From Actinotignum schaalii (GTDB lineage Bacteria > Actinomycetota > Actinomycetes > Actinomycetales > Actinomycetaceae): a stretch of 51,649 nucleotides of DNA. A model generated the notes under the pieces. That model ran no database searches. It saw only the letters and a list, made by a program, of their open reading frames with translations, and had not been told where the DNA came from. The translations under genes and the position numbers were made by a program. The stretch spans positions 1 to 51,649 of the forward strand of contig NZ_JARBHJ010000012.1 in assembly GCF_028864145.1 (NCBI RefSeq), in the 5' to 3' direction. How positions within the stretch are numbered: the first letter of the stretch is position 1; every line of letters starts with the position of its first letter. Positions 23,541 to 31,148 of this stretch are shown here, piece by piece.

Positions 23541-26500
23541 TTAGTGCTTTTCGATTTTCTTCCTACCAGCGATTAGCAATACGCCGGCTGCAAGAATCAT
23601 CGCTGGAACTTGATACGGTATCCCAGCATATCCAGTGTTCGGGAGCTTCCCGGGCTTAGGGGAATTAGACGCTATAACGGCGCCATTACCATTCTTGTTG
23701 CTTCCACCATTCGGGTTATCAACCGGGATCTTCTTCCAAACAGCCTTCACAACCGTGTCACCGTCAACGGTGATCTCGGTACCCGGCGCTACTTCCTGAC
23801 CATTAACCTCCCAGGCTTTAAATTCCTGGGTGTCATCCGGAGCAGTAAAGGTGTTAGGCAACACCGTGTAGTTACTGCCCTTGTCCACAGTTGCACCAGT
23901 CATTGTTCCGCCGCCACCGTTAGCGTCGTAAGTCACATTGACCTGGATTTTCTGCCAAACGGCCTTCACCGTGGTGTCCTTGTCAACGGTGATCTCGGTA
24001 CCCGGCGCTACTTCCTGACCGTCAACTTCCCAAGTCTTAAATTCCTGGGTGTCATCCGGAGCAGTAAAAGCATTAGGCAACACCGCATACTTACTGCCCT
24101 TCTTCATGGTCGCAGAATCCATACTGCCGCTGCCACCGTTAGGGCTATAGGAAACCGTCACCTCGATGTCCTGCCAGACGGCCTTCACCGTGGTGTCCTT
24201 GTCAACGGTGATCTCGGTACCCGGCGCTACTTCCTGACCATTAACCTCCCAGGCTTTAAATTCCTGGGTGTCATCCGGAGCAGTAAAGGTGTTAGGCAAC
24301 ACCGTGTAGTTACTGCCCTTGTCCACAGTTGCACCAGTCATTGTTCCGCCGCCACCGTTAGCGTCGTAAGTCACATTGACCTGGATTTTCTGCCAAACGG
24401 CCTTCACCGTGGTGTCCTTGTCAACGGTGATCTCGGTACCCGGCGCTACTTCCTGACCGTCAACTTCCCAAGTCTTAAATTCCTGGGTGTCATCCGGAGC
24501 AGTAAAAGCATTAGGCAACACCGCATACTTACTGCCCTTCTTCATGGTCGCAGAATCCATACTGCCGCTGCCACCGTTAGGGCTATAGGAAACCGTCACC
24601 TCGATGTCCTGCCAGACGGCTTGAATAGTAGTGTTTTCCTTAACAGTGATTTCAACGCCTGCAGCGTACTCAGTTTCGCCTATCTTCCAGGTCCTGAACT
24701 TTTCGTTTGCAGGGGCGGTAAAAACATTATCCGAAATCTTGTACTTTGAGCCCTTGTTGAGTTTCTTGTCATCCATATTGCCGGTGCCGCCATTGCGGTC
24801 GTAGCTAACAGTGGCAGTTTCGAGCTTCTTGGTTGCCGGATCTGAATCGAGCGGATCGGTGTCACCCTCAAGCCCACCATTATCCTTAGCAGTTGCCTTG
24901 ATGGTTCCACCGACTTCGATGTCTTCAACTTTCAGAGTAATCACACCGGTGTTCGCATCAACCGTGGCATTATCGGCTGTCCAAGTGGTCTTACCGGAAG
25001 TTTCGTCTACGGTTCGCGTTGCGGTGACGGTCTTATCGTTACCCTCAGCATCTTTATAGGTAATCGTGTATGACGCCAAGTCAGTATCTTCACCCGGGTT
25101 TTCATAGGCAGGCGGAGTAATAGTTACTTCACCCTTATCCGTATCTACCGCAATCGCCGGAGATTCAGGTTTTATATTTTTGACTAAGTCTTTTGCCGGG
25201 AATTTAGTTACGTTATTTTCGCTACCGGGCTTTAGTTTATAGGTTCCATCAGGATTTTTTACATACACCGGATTGAAGTTACTATCCCAAGTAACTTCCA
25301 CATCATTAGGACTGATTATTGTAACGTTTCCATCTTTATCAAACTCGATAAACGCAGGATCGTCTAAATATCCAGTTCCATCGGGGAGTTTAGATACGCC
25401 ATTTACCGTATTGGCATCTCGAATAGCTTTATCGATGGCTTCTTTATCGGCATCCGTTAATTTGTGAGGATCTCTCACGGCGACTTTGTCGGGGGTTGTT
25501 ACTACCGGCTCAGACTTCGCGCAAGAACGGAACTTATGTGGCTCTTTGACAACGATACCGAACTCTCTTCCGAGTTTTAAATCATCATTATTGATTGGGA
25601 AAGTAACTGTTGTGCCGTTAACGGATACTGCTTGAGACATCTCTTGTGAGAGAGATTTGACCACATTACAGTTTCCACCTTCGCAAAAATTATTGTAATC
25701 TTGCCTGTCAATGTTTTTGACAAAATAAAATTTCGTACCTGCGGCAACCTCTTTATCAAGTGTAACGATGATCTGTCCGTCTGTTACCTGGACTTTTTCT
25801 ATTGTCGGAGCAGCAGATTTTTCCGTTACTGTTTTGATTTTTAGCTCCGTAGCTTCAACTTTCCCGGAGGTTGATCCATCGGTATAGGTCACTTCATAGT
25901 AGGCATGGTCCGTGTAATCGATAGAGAATTTAACACTCTTAAAGTTTTGCGCAATGTCCGGATTGGCGCTCTTCAGCATTTCAACAGCTTCTGCTTGCTC
26001 ATCGTCACTTACAAGGTTGGCGTTCGTTTGTTCAATCCAGATTTCGCCGGCGGGCATTGTGAGCGTTGTCTGAGATGCCATTGATGGCTCAGCATCTGCG
26101 GTCACCACAGAAGATGTATCGCCACCCAAAGTTTGATAGGCCGTGACGGTGTCGCCTGCTTCAACTTTAATGTTGTTAGGTAGATTTACCGTCCAAGTAG
26201 TTCCAGTTCTAGGGGTAACGGAAACAGTGGCTTTTACGTTACCACCCTCATCTTTTAGGGTCACATATATAGTCCCTCTAACTATCTTTCCACCAACTCT
26301 AGCTCGGTGTACATTACCGCCAGAAATAGTTGTGGCATCGTAAAATACCTTGTCAATGGTCGGTGCCGGTATAGTTGATTGACGCACGGGTTGATCAATA
26401 ATCTCCGGCCCAAGCCCTAGTCCATCGCCAGCCTGGGCATCAGTTTCGACTTCTGGAGTGCTTCCTGGCGCCGTGTTGACGCTTTGTTCGTCAGCCTGGG

Positions 26501-26759
26501 AGCTAATCTGTAGATCCTCGGCTTGAGCCAAAGCCTGGGCATCAGTTTCGACTTCTGGAGTGCTTCCTGGCGTCGTGCTGACGCTTTGTTCGTCAGCTTG
26601 GGAGCTAATCGGTAGATCCTCGGCTTGAGCCAAAGACGGGCTCGATAGCGTGAAACCCAAAGCGCAGACCAAGGTTACTATCAGTAATTTTCTAACAATA
26701 TGAGCTGGTTTATGCAGCGCTCTGCCGAAAGCACCGGGTATGTCCTTAAGATCGAACAT
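23541..26759 (-). CDS. Cell-wall-anchored repeat adhesin (LPNTG, five InlB-type B repeats)
   Basis: 1072 residues. A signal peptide of ~46 residues (KLLIVTLVCALGFTLSSPSLAQA) is followed by two tandem 34-residue repeats (AQAEDLxISSQADEQSV). A ~650-residue region of Ig-like beta domains comes next (SVKFSIDYTDHAYYEVTYTD; EVTITPPAYENPGEDTDLAS). Five InlB B-repeat (Listeria-Bacteroides) units of 73 residues follow (YDANGGGGTM, FTAPDDTQEFKAWEVNGQEV, VDKDTTVKAVW). The sorting signal is LPNTG at ~1039, a hydrophobic stretch and RKKIEKH. A sortase should attach it to the wall. It is not a phage protein and occupies the missing structural-gene region. ATG 26759 is weakly preceded by GGAAG. Confidence 0.9.
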   Translation of the reverse strand: MFDLKDIPGAFGRALHKPAHIVRKLLIVTLVCALGFTLSSPSLAQAEDLPISSQADEQSVSTTPGSTPEVETDAQALAQAEDLQISSQADEQSVNTAPGSTPEVETDAQAGDGLGLGPEIIDQPVRQSTIPAPTIDKVFYDATTISGGNVHRARVGGKIVRGTIYVTLKDEGGNVKATVSVTPRTGTTWTVNLPNNIKVEAGDTVTAYQTLGGDTSSVVTADAEPSMASQTTLTMPAGEIWIEQTNANLVSDDEQAEAVEMLKSANPDIAQNFKSVKFSIDYTDHAYYEVTYTDGSTSGKVEATELKIKTVTEKSAAPTIEKVQVTDGQIIVTLDKEVAAGTKFYFVKNIDRQDYNNFCEGGNCNVVKSLSQEMSQAVSVNGTTVTFPINNDDLKLGREFGIVVKEPHKFRSCAKSEPVVTTPDKVAVRDPHKLTDADKEAIDKAIRDANTVNGVSKLPDGTGYLDDPAFIEFDKDGNVTIISPNDVEVTWDSNFNPVYVKNPDGTYKLKPGSENNVTKFPAKDLVKNIKPESPAIAVDTDKGEVTITPPAYENPGEDTDLASYTITYKDAEGNDKTVTATRTVDETSGKTTWTADNATVDANTGVITLKVEDIEVGGTIKATAKDNGGLEGDTDPLDSDPATKKLETATVSYDRNGGTGNMDDKKLNKGSKYKISDNVFTAPANEKFRTWKIGETEYAAGVEITVKENTTIQAVWQDIEVTVSYSPNGGSGSMDSATMKKGSKYAVLPNAFTAPDDTQEFKTWEVDGQEVAPGTEITVDKDTTVKAVWQKIQVNVTYDANGGGGTMTGATVDKGSNYTVLPNTFTAPDDTQEFKAWEVNGQEVAPGTEITVDKDTTVKAVWQDIEVTVSYSPNGGSGSMDSATMKKGSKYAVLPNAFTAPDDTQEFKTWEVDGQEVAPGTEITVDKDTTVKAVWQKIQVNVTYDANGGGGTMTGATVDKGSNYTVLPNTFTAPDDTQEFKAWEVNGQEVAPGTEITVDGDTVVKAVWKKIPVDNPNGGSNKNGNGAVIASNSPKPGKLPNTGYAGIPYQVPAMILAAGVLLIAGRKKIEKH
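23762..24620. repeat. Tandem 438-bp duplication within the adhesin B repeats
   Basis: About 421 bp (23762-24182) recur base for base at 24200-24620. Each block is two 219-bp units of types A and B, so the order is B-A-B-A after the first divergent unit. Perfect identity implies a very recent duplication or ongoing recombination. Confidence 0.85.
26431..26634. repeat. 102-bp tandem repeat at the adhesin N-terminus
   Basis: Two copies (26431-26532, 26533-26634) differing by a few bases encode the 34-residue repeat after the signal peptide. Confidence 0.85.
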
Positions 26760-27376
26760 TAGACCTTCCCATCCAGTATACTAGCTGAACTTATTCCCCT
26801 TAAAAGTACCACTACTTCATCCAGAAACCCAGCCCGTTGAGCTCAGGTAGGTGGTTACAGCTACAGGAATATAGCTAAACAAATAAAGCAGATCAGCTAG
26901 AATTTCAATATACATATTTATCGATATAGAAATTTCTATACTTAATTAACTGTTTTTGGTAATCAAATAATTCATTAACGGTGATTTGGAATGAATGTCT
27001 ACGAAAAAACGTGAGAAACTTTTACTGCGTAATTTAGAAGGTCTAGCTTCGGGCAGTTACTCCACGACCACTCTAGGTTATAGATCTATCCTGTGAAACC
27101 GCAAAGTTTTTAGCAACTCGCACACTTTTGGCGGATAGACATATTTTTGTAGCTTGCTTCTCGGAGTCTTCCGGCCTCCTAGAAATCTAACAAACTGTGC
27201 CGAGCCAGCGATAAGTCAAATACCTAACCAGGAAGACTTCCGAAACCAATAAAGCGGATTATAGGACAAAAAGGTGCACCCTGCTAGAAAAGTTCTTAGG
27301 CCCCAACTAATTCGGCATACTTAGTGTCTTCCCATTACCCCCTCACCTACTCGTTGGGGCTAGCGCCCCCGAAAAA
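26760..27376. other. AT-rich intergenic region between the two adhesin genes
   Basis: About 600 bp, clearly poorer in GC than the phage genes. It should hold the promoter of the adhesin (minus strand, near 26770-26960), though no consensus stands out. A 33-codon frame at 26995-27096 (+, starts MSTKKREKLLLRN) has no good ribosome site and I do not call it. Confidence 0.3.
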
Positions 27377-27411
27377 TTTGGCCTGCCACTCATAACAAGT
27401 GGCAGGCCAAA
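27377..27411 (-). terminator. Intrinsic terminator of the LRR adhesin
   Basis: TTTGGCCTGCCACT (27377-27390) pairs perfectly with AGTGGCAGGCCAAA (27398-27411). Read on the minus strand, a T-run (TTTTTC) follows. Confidence 0.85.
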
Positions 27412-27426
27412 AAGGCTTAACAAAAT

Positions 27427-28466
27427 TTAGGCGTTACGACGGCGAAACAGCCACCCGGCAGCAACACCCGCCGCCACGAGAGCTCCCGCACCGGCAAACC
27501 CGAACGAAAACTCGCCACCAGTCTTAGGCAGCTTCTTCACCTTCACCTCAGTAGGCTGCGTGGTGGGCTGGACACTAGGCTCTGCGGTAGACTCCGTAGC
27601 GGGCTGACCACTAGCCTTTTCCCTTTCACATACACGGTTACATCAGCATTGATAGGTGCAGTGAAATCAAAGGCGGTAGCGAAGGTGTTATCGGTGTACC
27701 AGCCCTTGAACTCCCAGTCTTTCTCAGCCGGATCCGTCGGATACAGATCCGTCGGATCCGCCGGTTCTCGTGCGGTTCCGCCCTCAGCGACCTTTTGATT
27801 AGGAACGCGGTAACCATAATCGCCCACATTAAAACTCACGGTGTAACCCTGGTTGATTTCCAGGGTAACGGGCATCTTAAGCTCATGACCCACAGCACCG
27901 AGACCAGTCTTGTAATTGTAAGTCACTTCGGTGACGCCCTCATTAACCTTAATCCGGCCGAATTGTCCTATAGTGGCTCCAGTTAAGTCAGTTACCATGT
28001 TGCTATCAAAGTCAAGGTAATCCGCCAATTGGTTCAAAGGTATGAGACGAGAGTCATCATCCACAGGAAGAATCACCGTCTTTTTTTGATTACTGAAGCT
28101 GACGTCCTGATCCAGTCTGAAGTTGTTGGTCAAGTCAAGCATCCCCAACTTGTTATTGTCTAAATAAAGGTGCTTCAGGAAGGTGTTTTTCGACAAATCT
28201 ATTGACGTCAACTGATTGTTACGTACATCAAGCTCTTCCAGGGCAAAATTATCCAAGACGTTAATATACGTCACCTGGTTATTGCTGGCGTCAACCTTCG
28301 TCAGGTTGGGGAAGTAATTCAAAGCGTGCAAGTTCTTGATTGACTTTCCACTAGCATCGATAACAGTGACGGCAGCTGCCTCAGATCTCTGCAGGATGCC
28401 ATCGTGATTAGTGTCAAGCTCGGTAGATACGTAGGTGCGGAAGTTATCGTCTCCGAAGTTATATGT
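27427..28466 (-). pseudogene. Broken leucine-rich-repeat LPXTG adhesin
   Basis: From about 28466 the minus strand encodes FGDDNFRTYVSTELDTNHDG, LRRs (LEELDVRNNQLTSIDL, FLKHLYLDNNKLGMLDL), then an InlB-type repeat (YTVSFNVGDYGYR, WEFKGWYTDNTFATAF). At about 27618-27622 the frame shifts: ...VTVYVKGK continues only if one A is added to the A4 run. Then ATESTAEPSVQPTTQPTE and a sorting signal follow (LPKTGGEFSFG, hydrophobic segment, FRRRNA, stop at 27427). Signal peptide and true N-terminus are missing; upstream the frame runs antisense through a phage gene. It is thus doubly broken, unless the frameshift is a sequencing error or slippage. Confidence 0.8.
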
Positions 28467-28781
28467 GTGAAGGAGGCGATTGCTCGGTTCGGGGAAGACG
28501 AATACGACCTCGTCACCGCCTACGCCACACTCGACGACAACGGCCGTCCGCTGTTCACAGAAGATGGCACGTTCGTCCTCGCCAACCCTGAGAAGGCCAG
28601 TGAATTCCTCGACGCACGTACCGAGTTGCTGGCCTCGGTTGCGGAAGTCTCCGGTCCCACCTACGACGGCCACGACAAAGACGTGTAAGCACTTCTCGAT
28701 AGCTATGACGGTGAACTATCCGGCATGGCGGCAGAAGCCTACGACGTCCTCTACGACGCGATCACCAAGGACAACCAATGA
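28467..28781 (+). pseudogene. Phage tail-region gene, 5'-truncated and split by a stop codon
   Basis: The frame reads AIARFGEDEYDLVTAYATLD, GRPLFTEDGTFVLANPEKAS, TYDGHDKDV, then TAA (28686-28688). It resumes in the same frame with ALLDSYDGELSGMAAEAYDV and ends at 28781, overlapping the next ATG (ATGA). The natural gene is therefore one frame with an internal stop. The 5' part is cut at the junction with the adhesin (about 28466). The type resembles small proteins encoded between tail and holin genes (DUF1617-like); family identity is uncertain. Confidence 0.65.
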
Positions 28782-28996
28782 CCACCGAAGAAGAAAACAC
28801 TGAGTTGACTGAATCAGTCGACGACTCGAACCCAGATGAAGATGAGGTGCAGTTGCCGATCGTCCCGGTTAAATCTGATGCCACGCCCGCACCACCAACA
28901 GAGCCCATCAAGGCCCAAACGCTACCGGCTGCTCAGGTCGCTTCGATTGATCTAACGGTGCCGATTTTGGAGGTGCTCACCGACCCAACTATGTAA
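28778..28996 (+). CDS. Small acidic phage protein before the holin
   Basis: 72 residues: acidic N-terminus (TTEEENTELTESVDDSNPDE), a Pro-rich middle and a hydrophobic end. It overlaps the previous stop (ATGA). No family is recognised; its place suggests a tail or lysis accessory protein. Confidence 0.55.
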   Translation: MTTEEENTELTESVDDSNPDEDEVQLPIVPVKSDATPAPPTEPIKAQTLPAAQVASIDLTVPILEVLTDPTM

Positions 28997-29041
28997 CTCG
29001 CTGCGCTGCAGCACATTGTGATGCCTTCACCCGATGTGGGT

Positions 29042-29063
29042 GTGGGCAATTTTTTATGCCCAC
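29042..29063 (+). promoter_or_regulatory. Hairpin upstream of the holin start
   Basis: GTGGGCA (29042-29048) and TGCCCAC (29057-29063) enclose a T-rich loop. It lies 17 bp before the holin ATG and may affect translation or mark a weak terminator. Confidence 0.4.
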
Positions 29064-29080
29064 AGACAGGAATCATTCCC

Positions 29081-29542
29081 ATGTCTCTTCACGCCATCTG
29101 GCACGCCATCCAAACCGGAATCGCCGGTGTCGGTGCCTGGCTCGCCGCCTACCTCGGAGGACTCGACGGACTCGTCTATGCCCTGATCGTCTTCGCTATC
29201 GCCGACTACATCACCGGCGTGCTGGCCGCCATTAACGAGCGCCGCCTCAGCTCGTCGGTTGGTTTCCGAGGTATTAGCCGAAAGATCCTCATCTTCACCC
29301 TCGTTGGCTTGGCCCACCTCATCGACGTCCACGTCCTCGGCGCACCCGGCGTGCTACGTGCGGCGGTCATTTTCTTCTTCCTGTCCGACGAAGGCATCTC
29401 CCTCGTAGAAAACGCCACCCGCCTGGGCCTGCCCGTCCCGCAGCAAATGCGCGGGGCTTTGGATGCGATCGCTAACCGCGCCGAAACAAGGCCCTCACTG
29501 ACCGAACCCTCAACCACCGAAAACACAAAGGAGATTCACTGA
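29081..29542 (+). CDS. Phage holin (Phage_holin_4 / TcdE-like family)
   Basis: 153 residues from ATG 29081. It has two to three membrane segments (GVGAWLAAYLGGLDGLVYAL, LIVFAIADYITGVLAAI, LRAAVIFFFLSDEGISLVEN) and the family signature ADYITGVLAA followed by SSSVGFRGISRKI. It forms lesions that let the amidase reach the wall. The stop overlaps the amidase start by one base (TGATG), giving a coupled lysis cassette. Confidence 0.9.
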   Translation: MSLHAIWHAIQTGIAGVGAWLAAYLGGLDGLVYALIVFAIADYITGVLAAINERRLSSSVGFRGISRKILIFTLVGLAHLIDVHVLGAPGVLRAAVIFFFLSDEGISLVENATRLGLPVPQQMRGALDAIANRAETRPSLTEPSTTENTKEIH

Positions 29543-30360
29543 TGAAGAATTGGAACACGCTTGAGGCCGACATCGACCTCATCATGAACAAGCACTACAC
29601 CCCCGGACGCAACGGGCGAAAGATCGACAAGGCCATCATCCACCACAACGCAGGCAACCTCACCATCAAGGGCTGCTACGACGCGTGGCAAACCCGTCCT
29701 GCTTCCGCCCACTACCAAGTCCAAACCGACGGACGCATAGGCCAGCTCGTATGGGACCGGGATACCGCCTGGCATGCAGGAAACTTTGCCGCCAACACCA
29801 CCAGTATCGGCATCGAACACGCCGACATGACCAGTGATCCATGGACTGTATCCGAGGCGTGCCTTGATAACGGTGCACACCTCGTCGCGGCCGTTTGCAA
29901 GTTCTACGGTCTCGGCCGACCCCAGTGGGGGAAGAACGTGTTCGGGCACAAGGACTTCTCTGCTACGGCCTGTCCGGCATCTCTTGCTGGCTCCCAGCAC
30001 GCCGCATACATGGCTCGCGCCCAGTCTTGGTATGACCAGATGATCGGCACAGCCCCGGCACCAGCTCCTGCTCCTGCAGCACCGAACATCGACGCATTGG
30101 CTGACGCTGTCATTCGTGGCGAGTACGGGAACGGTGATGAGCGTAAGCGTTGCCTCGGAGCCAACTACGCGGCTGTCCAACAGCGAGTCAATGAGAAGCT
30201 TTCTGGCAACGCGCCAGCGAAGCCTGCTGGGCCCAACATTGATGCCCTCGCTGACGCCGTGATCCGTGGCGAGTACGGCAATGGTGAGGAACGTAAGCGC
30301 CGCTTGGGCAACCTCTACAACGCGGTCCAAGCGCGAGTGAACGCCAAGCTCGGCTACTAA
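29542..30360 (+). CDS. N-acetylmuramoyl-L-alanine amidase (endolysin) with two Cpl-7 repeats
   Basis: 272 residues. The Amidase_2 domain covers residues ~20-165, with zinc-binding His in KAIIHHNAG, then SIGIEHADM and GHKDFSATACPASL (His and Cys ligands). A Pro/Ala linker leads to two Cpl-7 wall-binding repeats of ~38 residues (IDALADAVIRGEYGNGDERK, twice). No signal peptide, as expected for a holin-dependent endolysin. The lysis pair looks intact although the virion genes are gone. Confidence 0.95.
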   Translation: MKNWNTLEADIDLIMNKHYTPGRNGRKIDKAIIHHNAGNLTIKGCYDAWQTRPASAHYQVQTDGRIGQLVWDRDTAWHAGNFAANTTSIGIEHADMTSDPWTVSEACLDNGAHLVAAVCKFYGLGRPQWGKNVFGHKDFSATACPASLAGSQHAAYMARAQSWYDQMIGTAPAPAPAPAAPNIDALADAVIRGEYGNGDERKRCLGANYAAVQQRVNEKLSGNAPAKPAGPNIDALADAVIRGEYGNGEERKRRLGNLYNAVQARVNAKLGY

Positions 30361-30386
30361 ACACCCGCGCCACGTCGGAGCGACTG

Positions 30387-30446
30387 AGCCCCGTCACCAC
30401 TGTGACTTCCCAATCCTCGGGAAGCCGGTGGTGGCGGGGCTTTTCG
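30387..30446 (+). terminator. Intrinsic terminator after the lysis genes
   Basis: AGCCCCG (30387-30393), ACCAC and TTCCC pair with GGGAA, GTGGT and CGGGGCT (30435-30441), with T-rich TTTTCGTCGTTT following. It ends late transcription before the recombinase cassette. Confidence 0.8.
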
Positions 30447-30463
30447 TCGTTTCATGGACGGAT

Positions 30464-30513
30464 TTAACAATCGGGGGTTTGTCGGCAGTGGGGTGAAGGG
30501 AGTGACCCCACTG
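30464..30513 (+). repeat. Spaced repeat copy D with 9-bp hairpin around a ribosome site
   Basis: TTAACA 30464-30469, N11, GTCGGCAGT 30481-30489. CAGTGGGGT (30486-30494) pairs perfectly with ACCCCACTG (30505-30513); the 10-nt loop GAAGGGAGTG carries the Shine-Dalgarno-like AGGGAG of the gene starting at GTG 30513. The start codon begins at the last base of the stem. Confidence 0.75.
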
Positions 30514-30896
30514 TGAATGATTTTGATGAACAACGTATCCGTAACCTGCGCACGGCGGGCTGGGGGTATAAAGCGATTGCCGAGTTTTGCGCCCTGACTC
30601 GTGACCAGGTCCGCTCGTACTGCACAACCCGAAACCTTGACGCCGCTCCGGTGATGGTCGAGCGCGTGTGCCAGTGGTGTGCCAACCCTATACAGGGAGC
30701 AGCTCGGGCTAGGTTTTGCTCGCCCGCCTGCAGGCATAAAGCGTGGCGGCATCGACAGAAAACCGAGCCTGCGCGCGAGCAGACCTGTACGCACTGCGGA
30801 CGCCGCTTCGCGATCGTGGACAAACCAGGTCAAAAGTTTTGCTGTCACGCCTGCTATGTACGTGCCCGATTCGGCACCCGTGGCGGACAACCATGA
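30513..30896 (+). CDS. HTH plus double zinc-ribbon protein of the recombinase cassette
   Basis: 127 residues. An N-terminal helix-turn-helix (IRNLRTAGWGYKAIAEFCAL, TRDQVRSYC) is followed by two Cys4 zinc motifs (CQWCANPI...FCSPACRHKAW and CTHCGRRF...FCCHACYVRAR). Proteins of this build occur directly before tandem serine recombinases in mobile elements of Gram-positives, often annotated as sigma-like; role unknown, perhaps control of excision. GTG 30513 is set by the hairpin-presented ribosome site. Confidence 0.7.
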   Translation: MNDFDEQRIRNLRTAGWGYKAIAEFCALTRDQVRSYCTTRNLDAAPVMVERVCQWCANPIQGAARARFCSPACRHKAWRHRQKTEPAREQTCTHCGRRFAIVDKPGQKFCCHACYVRARFGTRGGQP

Positions 30897-31102
30897 ACAC
30901 GCTCGCCGCTCCTGTTGATCAACTGGCCCAACCTGACGTGTTCGCCCGAGAACTCGCCTTCATCACGGACTCTCACACGTTGAGCGTGCTGGCGGGGCGG
31001 GGCGTGCTCACGCCCGCAGAGTATCAGCGTGCTCACCGGTTGTTATGGAAGGCGTGGACGCCGATCTATCAACCATCAATAGTGGGCGAAACGACTGGAT
31101 AA
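30893..31102 (+). CDS. Small SHOCT-like protein of the recombinase cassette
   Basis: 69 residues; ATG 30893 overlaps the previous stop (ATGA). The segment TLSVLAGRGVLTPAEYQRAH resembles a SHOCT motif (short C-terminal oligomerisation helix pair). Its constant position before paired recombinases suggests a helper such as a recombination directionality factor; this is inference. Confidence 0.55.
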   Translation: MNTLAAPVDQLAQPDVFARELAFITDSHTLSVLAGRGVLTPAEYQRAHRLLWKAWTPIYQPSIVGETTG

Positions 31103-31148
31103 ACACCTGGTTTAGAGCGTGTATAGACCTAACGCGAAAGGAGAAAAC

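Noticed and set aside
23610-24749. 379-codon plus-strand frame opposite the adhesin repeats
   Set aside because: Antisense shadow of the repeats; the minus-strand product has signal peptide, repeats and sorting signal.
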